This document shows, one piece after another, positions 28,404-38,619 of a stretch of 64,000 nucleotides of DNA. Origin of the DNA: Frankia sp. AiPa1 (GTDB lineage: Bacteria > Actinomycetota > Actinomycetes > Frankiales > Frankiaceae); the NCBI RefSeq assembly GCF_023243075.1, contig NZ_JALKFZ020000002.1, forward strand, positions 124,001 to 188,000, read 5' to 3'. How positions within the stretch are numbered: the stretch's first letter is position 1; every line of letters starts with the position of its first letter. Made by a program: the position numbers and the translations under genes. The notes below the pieces were generated by a model that was not told where the DNA came from, made no database searches, and worked only from the letters and a program-made list of their open reading frames with translations.

Positions 28404-29639
28404 TCAGCCGCTGGCTAGTCGCACCAGCCGGGCCGCCTTGAGCTCGGTCTCACGCCACTCGTCGGCCGGGTCGCTGTCCCAGGTGATGGCGGCACCGGTG
28501 CCGAAGTGCAGGCGGCCTTCATCGAACCAGAACGTTCGGATGCCCACGCACAGCCAGCCGGTGCGTCGGTCGGCATCGACCCAGCCGATCCCACCGCAGT
28601 AGGGGCCCCGCGGCCCCGGCTCCAGCTCACCGATGATCCGTAGCGCGCTCGACTTGGGTGCGCCGGAGACCGAGCCCGCGGGGCTTGCCGCCGCCAGCAG
28701 CTCGACCCAGCCCACCGCGGGACGCAGCCGCGCTTGGACGGTGGACACCAGATGCACCAGACCGGGATGGTGCTCGACAGCGCACAGCGCCGGAACGGTC
28801 ACGCTGCCGGGCAGCGCTACCCGGCCGAAGTCGTTGCGCACCAGATCCACGATCATGATGTTCTCGGCCACGTCCTTGGCGCCCAGCTCTCGGACGGTCC
28901 GCCCGGTGCCCTTGATCGGCCCCGACCGCACGAGGTCGCCGTCGCGTTCCAGGAACAGCTCCGGGGAAGCACCCGCGATGCGCAGACCGGCCTCCGGCAC
29001 ATCGAGCACCACCGCGTAGGGCGCGGGGTTCCCCGCGGCCAGCACTGCCGCCAGCGCCGCGGGATCCCCGGCCGCGGACTGCGCACCATCCGGGACCTCG
29101 TGATCCGGGACCTCGTGCGGGCGAGTGCGCGCCATGCGGGTGCCAGACGAGCGGGCGTCAGACCAGCTCGGGTGGCCGGACGGGGGATCGCCCGGGGTGG
29201 GCAGCGGCGCGGACAGCACTCGACAGAGGTTGACCTCGTAGACGTCGCCGGCGGCGATGTGCGCCCGGATCGCGTCGGCCCCGGCGAGGTATGCCGCCTG
29301 GTCCAGACTGCTCGTCCAGGCCTGCGCCGACGGGCCCTGCCACGCCCGGCGGCGCAGGGCGGCGGGACCCTCGACCGGCGCCGGAACCACGTCGGCGAAG
29401 CGCACACATCGCACGGCACCCTCGAAATCGACCACGACCGCCCAGAAGCCATCACGGTCGAGCACCGCCAGGTCGTCGGTGATCTCCAGGACGCCGGTGG
29501 CGAGCCGGCCACCGGCCAACAGGTAAGGCCGAGACGGACCCGATGCCGCGACCATGGCGGTGCCGTGCCTCCGGTTACGCCCCCGGTCCGGAACGCCCAC
29601 GTTGGCCCGGCTCACGGGACTCACCTTATCCATCACCAT
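28404..29639 (-). CDS. pabB: Aminodeoxychorismate synthase component I
   Basis: Protein of 411 aa. The chorismate-binding fold is clear: DVYEVNLCR, SGPIKGTGRT, VAENIMIVDLVRND, SPAGSVSGAPK and the C-terminal GTGAAITWDSDP. The PIKGT motif carries the lysine typical of 4-amino-4-deoxychorismate synthase, not the PIAGT of anthranilate synthase, so the folate pathway is favoured. No fused or adjacent glutaminase (pabA) is visible. The start is uncertain: ATGs at 29639, 29633 and 29555 are all possible. A short duplicated PHEVPDHEVPD stretch lies in a variable loop. Confidence 0.88.
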   Translation of the reverse strand: MVMDKVSPVSRANVGVPDRGRNRRHGTAMVAASGPSRPYLLAGGRLATGVLEITDDLAVLDRDGFWAVVVDFEGAVRCVRFADVVPAPVEGPAALRRRAWQGPSAQAWTSSLDQAAYLAGADAIRAHIAAGDVYEVNLCRVLSAPLPTPGDPPSGHPSWSDARSSGTRMARTRPHEVPDHEVPDGAQSAAGDPAALAAVLAAGNPAPYAVVLDVPEAGLRIAGASPELFLERDGDLVRSGPIKGTGRTVRELGAKDVAENIMIVDLVRNDFGRVALPGSVTVPALCAVEHHPGLVHLVSTVQARLRPAVGWVELLAAASPAGSVSGAPKSSALRIIGELEPGPRGPYCGGIGWVDADRRTGWLCVGIRTFWFDEGRLHFGTGAAITWDSDPADEWRETELKAARLVRLASG

Positions 29640-29927
29640 GCTCCGCTACCGTTTCGTCACTGATTCGTCACGCTCGCCCGACGCGTGGACCAGCGCCACC
29701 GACGTGGGCCGAATCGGGTCGGAGTCACCGCGAGCCGGCCGTCACAGCCGGGCGGCGTCCGCACAGCTCCCCTGCGCCCTGAGGCCACGGCGCGCCAGCA
29801 CGGACGCGGCGCCGGCGGCTGCCGGACCCGGCACCCACCAGGCCAGGTGTCCGAGCCGTGGGCGAAACCCGATGTTCACGTGGGACTCCTTGACCAAAAG
29901 CAACATTTCAAACACACCCCGCGGGCC

Positions 29928-29959
29928 GTTCGACGCGAGGCCCGTTCGTCCGCTAGAGT
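29928..29959 (+). promoter_or_regulatory. candidate promoter of the tRNA-Gly/Cys/Val operon
   Basis: A TAGAGT box (29954-29959) with a TTCGAC box about 19-20 bp upstream lies ~33 bp before tRNA-Gly. It resembles housekeeping sigma-70-type promoters of actinobacteria, though spacing is slightly long. Confidence 0.4.
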
Positions 29960-29966
29960 TCTACCT

Positions 29967-29988
29967 GCACCACCGCGAAGGGTGGTGC
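29967..29988 (+). other. perfect 8-bp hairpin just before tRNA-Gly
   Basis: GCACCACC and GGTGGTGC flank a GCGAAG loop and end 3 nt before the mature tRNA 5' end. It would form in the precursor leader and might guide 5' processing or act as an attenuator. Confidence 0.6.
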
Positions 29989-29991
29989 GGT

Positions 29992-30064
29992 GCGGACGTG
30001 GCTCAGTTGGTAGAGCATCACCTTGCCAAGGTGAGGGTCGCGGGTTCGAATCCCGTCGTCCGCT
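29992..30064 (+). tRNA. tRNA-Gly (anticodon GCC)
   Basis: Cloverleaf of 73 nt: acceptor GCGGACG/CGTCCGC, anticodon stem TCACC/GGTGA with loop TTGCCAA giving GCC, T-arm GCGGG-TTCGAAT-CCCGT, discriminator T. First of three tRNA genes within 270 bp. Confidence 0.97.
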
Positions 30065-30105
30065 CGGAAACAGAGGGTTTGAGGTCCGTTCCAGCGGCAC
30101 CCCGC

Positions 30106-30177
30106 GGCGGAGTGGCCGAGTGGTTTAGGCAAGGGCCTGCAAAGCCCTGTACGCGGGTTCGATTCCCGCCTCCGCCT
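30106..30177 (+). tRNA. tRNA-Cys (anticodon GCA)
   Basis: Cloverleaf of 72 nt: acceptor GGCGGAG/CTCCGCC, anticodon loop CTGCAAA giving GCA, T-arm GCGGG-TTCGATT-CCCGC, and discriminator U, the identity element expected for Cys. Confidence 0.96.
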
Positions 30178-30189
30178 CTGGTTCATCGC

Positions 30190-30261
30190 GGGCGATTAGC
30201 TCAGTGGGAGAGCGCTACCTTGACACGGTAGAGGTCACTGGTTCAATCCCAGTATCGCCCA
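30190..30261 (+). tRNA. tRNA-Val (anticodon GAC)
   Basis: Cloverleaf of 72 nt: acceptor GGGCGAT/ATCGCCC, anticodon stem CTACC/GGTAG with loop TTGACAC giving GAC, T-arm ACTGG-TTCAATC-CCAGT, discriminator A. It complements the CAC isoacceptor about 3 kb upstream on the other strand. Confidence 0.97.
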
Positions 30262-30288
30262 CCCTCGGGGTGGACACCCCTTGTACGA

Positions 30289-30312
30289 ACGGCCACTCCT
30301 AGGAGTGGCCGT
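30289..30312. terminator. 24-bp perfect palindrome after the tRNA cluster
   Basis: ACGGCCACTCCT is followed immediately by its exact reverse complement. It lies between the tRNA operon and the convergent amidase gene and is the obvious terminator for the tRNA transcript, perhaps for both. Confidence 0.8.
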
Positions 30313-30435
30313 CGTCATGTTCGCGGTCGGTCTCCATGCCCCTCAGGTCCTCGTCACGGCGCCCGCGGTCCGCACCTCGGCAGCGGATCACCAGGCCGGG
30401 CCGGACGTCTGGATATGCGGGCCAGCCGGCGCGGC

Positions 30436-31308
30436 CTACCGCCGGGTGGTCGGTCGTGCACTCAGGAACGTCGAGACGCCGTCGGCGAGGCCATTCGCGG
30501 CCCGGGCCCGCCAGGCCGGGTCGACCAGTTCGGCAGCGTCGATCGGGTTGCGCATGTTGCCGCATTCGAGGAAGACCTTCGGTACCCGGGAGAGGTTGAG
30601 GCCCCCGAGGTCGGACCGGATGGTCATTCCCTGCTGACCCAGGTAGTCGGCGAGCGGCTGGCCGGTCGCCCGGCCGAACGCCGCGCGCAGGGTCGTGGCG
30701 AGTTCCGCGGACGGCGCCAGGATCGCCTCGTTGGTCCGGTCGGGGCTGAGCGCCGGTGCGATCACGTGGAACCCCCGCCCGGTGGCGGGACCCCCGTCGG
30801 CGTGGATGGACACCACGGCATCCGCGCGCAGATCGTTTCCGATCTTCGCCCGCTCGTCGACGCACGGGCCGACTCCGGTGTCGCTGGTGCGGGTGAGGCG
30901 TACCGTCGCGCCGCGGGAACGCAGGATCGCGGCCGCCCGCTGGGTGACATCGAAGGTGAACGCGTGCTCGGGGTAGCCGGCGTCGGTCTGCGCACCGACG
31001 GTGTCGCATTCCTTGCTGATCCCTCCGGCCGGAACCTGCCGGTTGATAGCCGCGGGGTCGCCGCTGTTTCCACCGTTGTGACCGGCATCGAGCACAATCA
31101 CACGGCCGCCGAGAGACTGTGCCGCCGCCGGGTCCAGAGCGGCGGTCGAGACGGCGCCGCCCCCGCCGCGGTCCAGTAGGACGCGCAGCCCGTAGCCGGC
31201 CGCCAGGGCCAGCAGGACCACCACGACCGCGCCGACCGCCCAGAATCGAAACGACCGACCGTTGGAGTACCCGACCGGCATCGGCCTCCTGATCGACGTC
31301 GGGGGCAT
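30436..31308 (-). CDS. N-acetylmuramoyl-L-alanine amidase (Amidase_3), membrane-anchored
   Basis: Protein of 290 aa. One N-terminal transmembrane/signal helix (about residues 22-45) is followed by the zinc amidase fold: H77 in LDAGHNGG, E100 in GGISKE, H169 in SIHADG, and the catalytic E248 in VFLECGNM. It should cleave the bond between MurNAc and the L-Ala of the stem peptide outside the membrane, acting in wall turnover or cell separation. The family includes mycobacterial Ami1. A start at 31281 (MPVGYSNG) is possible. It stands alone, ending toward the tRNA terminator. Confidence 0.9.
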   Translation of the reverse strand: MPPTSIRRPMPVGYSNGRSFRFWAVGAVVVVLLALAAGYGLRVLLDRGGGGAVSTAALDPAAAQSLGGRVIVLDAGHNGGNSGDPAAINRQVPAGGISKECDTVGAQTDAGYPEHAFTFDVTQRAAAILRSRGATVRLTRTSDTGVGPCVDERAKIGNDLRADAVVSIHADGGPATGRGFHVIAPALSPDRTNEAILAPSAELATTLRAAFGRATGQPLADYLGQQGMTIRSDLGGLNLSRVPKVFLECGNMRNPIDAAELVDPAWRARAANGLADGVSTFLSARPTTRR

Positions 31309-31474
31309 CGCGACCGGTGTCCGGCCATCCGCCCATGGAGTGTCAGGTCTCCCGCCCGTGACTTCACACCGTATGCGATCGACGCGGTACCCGTCGCTGC
31401 CTACCCCGGCCGGGGCGGTCGGCCGATCAGGGAGTCAGCGACATCAGGCGGACCTACATCAGCCGGTCACTCGC

Positions 31475-32284
31475 TCAGGCGGTGACGAAGTCGATCAGCC
31501 GTTCCACCGCGCCGAGCAAACCGACCTCCAGGTCGGCGTAGCTGTCGACACCGGCCAGTACCCGCCGCCACAGCTCGGCCGGATCGGACACGCCCAGCGC
31601 CAGACACACCCCCTCCTTCCAGGGCTGCCCGCGCGGCACACGGGGCCAGGCGGGAATGCCCACCGACGCGGGCCTCACCGCCTGCCAGATGTCCACATAC
31701 GGATGCCCGGTGACCAGCACGTGCTCACCGGTGACGGCCGAGGCCACCCGACTTTCCTTGCTGCCGGGCACGAGATGGTCCACCAGAACGCCGAGGCGAC
31801 GGCCGGGCCCGGGACGGAAACCGTCCACCACGGCGGGCAGCTCGTCGACGCCGTCCAGGCTTTCCACGACCACGCCCTCGATCCGCAGGTCGTCCCCCCA
31901 GACCCGCTCGACGAGGGCCGCGTCGTGCAGCCCCTCCACGTAGATGCGACTGGCTCGGGCGACGCGGGCCCGGTGCTCGGCAACAGCCAGCGACCCCGAC
32001 GCGGTGCGTGTGGGCGCGGCGGGCGCGCCGCGCCGCGGGCGGACCAGCGTGACCCGTCGCCCGTCCAGCAGGAACCCGCCCGGCTCGAGCGGGAACACCC
32101 GACGGACGCCATGGCGGTCCTCGAGCGTCACCCCGCCGGCCTCACCGCCGACCACCGCACCGCAGAACCCGGACGCGACCTCCTCGACAACGAGATCCGC
32201 CTCCAACTCGACCTCAGAGACGACAGGCGGACGGGCACGGGCGGCCGGAGCCAGTACGTCCCCGCCGTAGTCACGGCTACGCAT
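31475..32284 (-). CDS. DUF3097 family protein
   Basis: Protein of 269 aa starting MRSRDYGGDVLAP, the conserved actinobacterial N-terminus of DUF3097. Further conserved stretches are RIYVEGLHDAALVERVWGDDLR, which looks TOPRIM-like (E-G-x-x-D), and LVDHLVPGSKESRVA and VTGHPYVDIWQA. A nucleic-acid-related role is a guess from the TOPRIM resemblance. It is monocistronic and divergent from the nicotinamidase gene. Confidence 0.8.
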   Translation of the reverse strand: MRSRDYGGDVLAPAARARPPVVSEVELEADLVVEEVASGFCGAVVGGEAGGVTLEDRHGVRRVFPLEPGGFLLDGRRVTLVRPRRGAPAAPTRTASGSLAVAEHRARVARASRIYVEGLHDAALVERVWGDDLRIEGVVVESLDGVDELPAVVDGFRPGPGRRLGVLVDHLVPGSKESRVASAVTGEHVLVTGHPYVDIWQAVRPASVGIPAWPRVPRGQPWKEGVCLALGVSDPAELWRRVLAGVDSYADLEVGLLGAVERLIDFVTA

Positions 32285-32630
32285 GGAGGGAACCTAAGCC
32301 GCGAGCCAGGCATGATCAGGGATATCGGCACTGGCGTGTCGCGACGCGACACCGGGGACAGATCCTGCCCGACGCGGCCATTTTCCGCATCGCCGCCCGC
32401 ATCCCTCTCGACGCGACCGCTCAGTCGACGGGACACTACCAACAACGCCGCTGGCCACGACATCACCGCACGGGACATCACCGCACGGGACACTGCCGGA
32501 CGGGACACTGCCGGACGGGTCCCTGAAAGGCCAGCTCGGCCAGTCACCTGCCCACGCCCGTGGGCAGTGATGCGCACGGCCGGCCAAGGCCGGTACGGAA
32601 CGGAACGGCGCGAGGGGAAGGTGGGCCCAG
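32285..32630. other. divergent intergenic region with tandem repeats
   Basis: No gene supported. Positions 32455-32523 hold 15- to 16-nt imperfect direct repeats of a CGGGACATCACCGCA / CGGGACACTGCCGGA unit. Promoters for both flanking genes must lie here. Confidence 0.5.
32455..32523. repeat. short-period repeats (CGGGACAYYRCCG unit)
   Basis: About four successive copies: two with ACATCACCGCACGGG and two with ACACTGCCGGACGGG, each 15-16 nt. Noncoding as far as can be told. The unit resembles the DNA behind the repetitive tail of the EF-G-like gene. Confidence 0.7.
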
Positions 32631-33224
32631 ATGCCGGACGTGGGCTACGGACCGCGGGTCGCGCTGCTGGTCGTAGACGTGCAGAACGACTTCGCCGATC
32701 CGGCGGGCAGCCTGTACGTCGCAGGCGGCGAGCAGCTCGTCACGGGGATCAACGAACAGGTCGCGGCGGCCCATGCCGCGGGTTCGCCGGTGTTCTACAG
32801 CCAGGACTGGCATCCCGCCGAGACTCCGCATTTCGTCACCGGCGGTGGCGTCTGGCCACCGCACTGTGTGGCGGGTACCCCCGGGGCAGCGTTTCACCCG
32901 GACCTGGTCGTCGACGGTGAGGTCATCCGCAAGGGTGTCGACGGCGCGGACGGCTACTCGGCGTTCTCGGTGCGAGACCCGCGCTCGGGCGCCCGCCAGG
33001 CGACGATGCTGGGTGAGCGGCTAGCGCAGCTGGAAGTGACGACCCTTGTCGTGGTCGGCCTGGCAGGCGATCACTGCGTGCGGGCGAGCGCGTTGGACGC
33101 GCGCTCCCTCGGTCTGACGGTGGTGCTGCCACTGGCGCTCACCCGCTTCGTCAACCTGCAACCGGGTGACGACGATCGGGCCGTGGACGTCATGCGCGAG
33201 GCCGGGGTGCTGGTCGGCGGATGA
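32631..33224 (+). CDS. pncA: Nicotinamidase/isochorismatase-family hydrolase
   Basis: Protein of 197 aa. The cysteine-hydrolase triad is visible: Asp in LLVVDVQNDF, Lys in VIRKGVDG, and Cys in AGDHCVRAS. The metal site QDWHP (D-x-H) and FVTGGGVWPPHCVAGT favour nicotinamidase over isochorismatase. It converts nicotinamide to nicotinate for NAD salvage. GGGGAAGG lies about 10 nt upstream of the ATG. The gene is followed by a strong hairpin. Confidence 0.88.
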   Translation: MPDVGYGPRVALLVVDVQNDFADPAGSLYVAGGEQLVTGINEQVAAAHAAGSPVFYSQDWHPAETPHFVTGGGVWPPHCVAGTPGAAFHPDLVVDGEVIRKGVDGADGYSAFSVRDPRSGARQATMLGERLAQLEVTTLVVVGLAGDHCVRASALDARSLGLTVVLPLALTRFVNLQPGDDDRAVDVMREAGVLVGG

Positions 33225-33291
33225 TCTCCAGCGGATGATGTCGGCGGATGTTGCGGGCATACCGAAGGCCGGTGGCACACCGGTCAGTGGG

Positions 33292-33324
33292 CCGGTGAGC
33301 CGGACCGCCGGTGTGGCTCACCGG
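33292..33324. terminator. hairpin between convergent pncA and DUF4193 genes
   Basis: CCGGTGAGCC (33292-33301) and GGCTCACCGG (33315-33324) pair over a 13-nt loop within a wider symmetric region (33260-33340). Confidence 0.7.
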
Positions 33325-33422
33325 CCTGGCGGCAGGCGGCTACCCGGCCGCCAGGCTCCCGGCCGGCGCGCCGGCGACCGCCGGGCTGCCGACCGCCGAC
33401 CTGAGCTCACGCACGGCCTGAA

Positions 33423-33716
33423 TCACGCCGCGCAGTCCCGGCAGACCATCCGCCGCTCGTCGAAGAGCTGGCTTCGGTGGTGCACGAGGTAGCACTGCGT
33501 GCAGGTGAACTCATCCGCCTGCCGCGGCAGCACGCGCAGGTTCAACTCCTCCCCAGCCAGGTCGGCTCCAGGCAGGCCAAGCTCGGCCTCGAACGGGTCG
33601 ACCTCGTCACCGAGATCAGCCGCCGCATCCGCCCGACGTGCTTTGAGCGCCTCCAGGCTCTGCTCTGATGCGTCCTCTATGTCAGTAGTACGGGGTGTGT
33701 CGTAATCGGTGGCCAC
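33423..33716 (-). CDS. DUF4193 family zinc-ribbon-like protein
   Basis: Protein of 97 aa from a GTG at 33714-33716 (VATDYDTPR, the family start) with GGGAG upstream. An acidic middle part (DEVDPFEAELGLPGADL) is followed by a zinc-ribbon-like C-terminus, CTQC and CRDC, ending at CAA. DUF4193 proteins are near-universal in actinobacteria and may be transcription-associated, but no function is established to my knowledge. Confidence 0.85.
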   Translation of the reverse strand: MATDYDTPRTTDIEDASEQSLEALKARRADAAADLGDEVDPFEAELGLPGADLAGEELNLRVLPRQADEFTCTQCYLVHHRSQLFDERRMVCRDCAA

Positions 33717-33971
33717 TGAGGTAACTCCCAAAATGGTTGTTCGTGTCGTGCGCAAGCCTCAACGCATGACCGCCGGGGTATGTGCCCGTCAGACCCGCGC
33801 TACCCTCATGTGGCCTTGGCCACACGCTGATGCCCGTCCGGCGCCGTTGCGCACTGAACCATGACCAAAGGCGACATCCGACGACCCGCCGCAGGTCAGC
33901 GGGAGTGTGGACACTACCGGCCGAATCGACTGGTGCGGGTGACGAGAACAGCACTCGCGGACGATGCCAGC

Positions 33972-34514
33972 TCAGCCGGTGCGCCGCAGCCAGGTGACGG
34001 GCGCTCCGTGAGCACCTCGACGTAGCGGCTCGAGCACGTCGTCCCAGGCGGTGCCGAGCAGGCGGTGCAGCCCGCGGGCAAGCGTCTCGCGGGCCTCGCC
34101 GCGCTCGAGCAGCGCTCGCAGGGCGGCCTCGCCGACGACGACGTCCCCGTTGGCAGCGATCGCCGCCCGATGCAGACCAAGATCCGGAGTGTACGAATAG
34201 CGCTCGGCATCGCAGCCCGGCGAGGGACCCTCGACGGTCTCGAACGTGATGTGACCGAGCCTGCGCAGGGCGGTGGCGACCCGGCCCGCGGTGCCCGGGG
34301 ACGCTCGCCACTCCAGCCCGGCGAACAGGAATCCGGGCATGCCGGGCTGCGCCGTCCAGGTCAACGACACTGGCGACGACAGCACTGCGGACACACCGAA
34401 CTCCAGGTGCGGGCACAGCGCCGGCGGGCAGGCGAGCACCGCCAGCTTGCCCGGCACGGCGAAGGACGACGAGCCGGACGACAGCTCACGAGCTGTCGTG
34501 GATATTGCGACCAC
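33972..34514 (-). CDS. DUF3145 family protein
   Basis: Protein of 180 aa with the actinobacterial DUF3145 pattern: ACPPALCPHLEFGVSAVL, LTWTAQPGMPG, EGPSPGCDAERYSYTPDLG and GTAWDDVLEPLRRGAHGAPVTWL. Length is normal. Function unknown; no partner is evident, and 255 bp without genes separate it from the DUF4193 gene. Confidence 0.85.
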   Translation of the reverse strand: MVAISTTARELSSGSSSFAVPGKLAVLACPPALCPHLEFGVSAVLSSPVSLTWTAQPGMPGFLFAGLEWRASPGTAGRVATALRRLGHITFETVEGPSPGCDAERYSYTPDLGLHRAAIAANGDVVVGEAALRALLERGEARETLARGLHRLLGTAWDDVLEPLRRGAHGAPVTWLRRTG

Positions 34515-34726
34515 GCAGGACCTCCGTCGACGAGGAACGCCTTCCCCTGCGTCTCATCGACCCACCCTGATGGCAAACGGAATCGTCCCATGGTCCGGCT
34601 ACGCGGACTAGCCCCACCCCCTGGGAGAAGTATGACTAATTGGTCGTAAGTCCGTGCCTCTGGCAACCACAGCACCGAATCCGGCGGTGGTTCATCCGGG
34701 GGATACCCCCCATCCGAGGGAACCCC

Positions 34727-35713
34727 CTAGGTCTGGCCCGGACTGCCGGCCTTGCCCAGGCCGTCGCCCGGGTCAGACCCGCCAGCCTGGGCCGACCCAT
34801 CGGACTGGCCCGATCCGCCGGGCCTGCTCCCCGGGCCGCCAGGCTGGTCGGTCCCGCCGAGCAGACCACCAAGACCGCCGAGGACCCCGGTCAGCTCACT
34901 GGGCACGATCCACAGCTTGCTCGCCTGTCCCTGAGCGATCTGTGGCAGCGTCTGCAGGTACTGATAAGCAAGGAGTTTCTGGTCGGCGTTTCCCTCGTGG
35001 ATGGCCCGGAAGACCGTGCCGATCGCCTTCGCCTCACCCTGCGCGGTAAGGATCTGCGCCTCCCGCTCGCCCTCGGCGCGCAGGATGGCGGCCTGCTTCT
35101 CCCCCTCGGCCCGCAGGATCTCGCTCTGTTTCACACCCTCGGCGGTCAGGATCGCGGCCCGGCGGTCGCGTTCGGCGCGCATCTGCTTCTCCATCGAGTC
35201 CTGGATGGAGCGGGGTGGGTCGATCGCCTTGAGCTCGACCCGGTTGACCCGGATGCCCCATTTACCGGTCGCCTCATCGAGCACACCGCGCAACTGTCCG
35301 TTGATCTGGTCGCGGGAGGTGAGGGTGGCCTCGAGGTTCAATCCGCCAATGACATTACGCAGGGTAGTCACCGTTAGCTGCTCGATCGCCCGGATGACGT
35401 TGGCGATCTCATAGGTGGCCGCCCGCGGGTCGGTGACCTGGAAGTAGATGACGGTGTCAATGCCGACGACGAGGTTGTCCTCGGTGATCACCGGTTGCGG
35501 CGGGAAACTGACGACCTGCTCCCGCAGGTCGATCCGATCCCGGATCCGGTCGACGAACGGGACCACGATGGCCAGCCCCGGCGTCAGCGTGCGGTGATAG
35601 CGCCCGAGCCGCTCGACCACCATGGCTCTCGCCTGCGGCACGATGCGCACGGCCCGTGCCAGCACCAACACCAGGACCACCGCGATCACCACGGCGACGA
35701 TGACACCTGCCAT
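34727..35713 (-). CDS. SPFH/band-7 (stomatin-like, paraslipin) membrane protein
   Basis: Protein of 328 aa. An N-terminal membrane helix (VIVAVVIAVVLVLVLA) is followed by the SPFH domain: RIVPQARAMVVERLGRYHRT, TPGLAIVVPFVDRI, and VELKAIDPPRSIQDSMEKQM. A helical region with ILRAEGEKQAAILRAEGE repeats comes next, then a Gly/Pro/Ser tail. Such proteins oligomerise in the membrane and are thought to organise microdomains or protease partners. AGGGAGCAGG precedes the ATG. With the upstream NfeD gene it forms the classic stomatin-NfeD pair. Confidence 0.92.
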   Translation of the reverse strand: MAGVIVAVVIAVVLVLVLARAVRIVPQARAMVVERLGRYHRTLTPGLAIVVPFVDRIRDRIDLREQVVSFPPQPVITEDNLVVGIDTVIYFQVTDPRAATYEIANVIRAIEQLTVTTLRNVIGGLNLEATLTSRDQINGQLRGVLDEATGKWGIRVNRVELKAIDPPRSIQDSMEKQMRAERDRRAAILTAEGVKQSEILRAEGEKQAAILRAEGEREAQILTAQGEAKAIGTVFRAIHEGNADQKLLAYQYLQTLPQIAQGQASKLWIVPSELTGVLGGLGGLLGGTDQPGGPGSRPGGSGQSDGSAQAGGSDPGDGLGKAGSPGQT

Positions 35714-35788
35714 GACCTGCTCCCTCCCTGTGCACCCCGCGGCCGGCCCGGCTCAGCGATCAACCCTGACGATCATCATCTCTGATGG

Positions 35789-36223
35789 TCACAGCTCGAA
35801 CCTGTGCACGATGACGGTGGCCCCGTCGATCCGCAGCACCTGAACCTGGTCGCCGGGGTCCAGCACGACCGAGCTCGGATAGGCCCGCGCCGACCAGACC
35901 TCGCCGCGGAGCTTGACCCGGCCGCCGTTGCCGTCCACCCGTTCGACGACCACCGCACGTTCACCGATCAGCGCGGCGACCCCCGTGCGCAGCTCCGGGC
36001 CGCGCTGCAGGTGCCGGCGGGCCACCGGGCGCAGGCCGAAGCCGAAGCCCCCGGCCGCGACGGCGAAGGCGAGAACCTGCCAGACCACATCCGCGCCGAG
36101 CAGTGCGACGCCCGCCCCGACCAGCGCGGCCAGGCCCGCCATCAGCAGGATCAGGTCAAGCGTCACGACCTCGCCGACGCACAGGGCGCCGGCGACGACG
36201 ATCCAGATCGCCCAGTCGGCCAC
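35789..36223 (-). CDS. NfeD-like membrane protein
   Basis: Protein of 144 aa from a GTG at 36221-36223. Two or three N-terminal membrane helices are followed by the C-terminal OB-fold domain: GVAALIGERAVVVERVDGNGGRVKLRGEVWSA (read in pieces), then PGDQVQVLRIDGATVIVH. This is the short NfeD type without a protease. It is encoded 75 bp upstream of the SPFH gene on the same strand and likely forms a complex with it. Confidence 0.9.
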   Translation of the reverse strand: MADWAIWIVVAGALCVGEVVTLDLILLMAGLAALVGAGVALLGADVVWQVLAFAVAAGGFGFGLRPVARRHLQRGPELRTGVAALIGERAVVVERVDGNGGRVKLRGEVWSARAYPSSVVLDPGDQVQVLRIDGATVIVHRFEL

Positions 36224-36356
36224 GTCTCCATGCTAGGCCGACTGGACCGAACCCGATCAATGAAACGTCAATGGCCGGGTGGCCCGGGGGTCGACGACCA
36301 GCCGCTTCTCGCGCCGCCGAATCATTACGGCGCCGGTGGCCGTAGGCTTCGTGCGT

Positions 36357-38612
<2,256 letters not shown>

Positions 38613-38619
38613 TCCGACC

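Larger units (their letters stand above)
29640..29991. other. region upstream of pabB and of the tRNA cluster
   Basis: No gene is supported. The last ~100 bp (29880-29991) are more A/T-rich and carry the presumed tRNA promoter and a hairpin, listed separately. Confidence 0.4.

Noticed and set aside
31262..32920. 552-codon + strand frame spanning DUF3097 and the pncA start
   Set aside because: Antisense to DUF3097 and out of frame with pncA; low-complexity, Arg/Pro-rich product.
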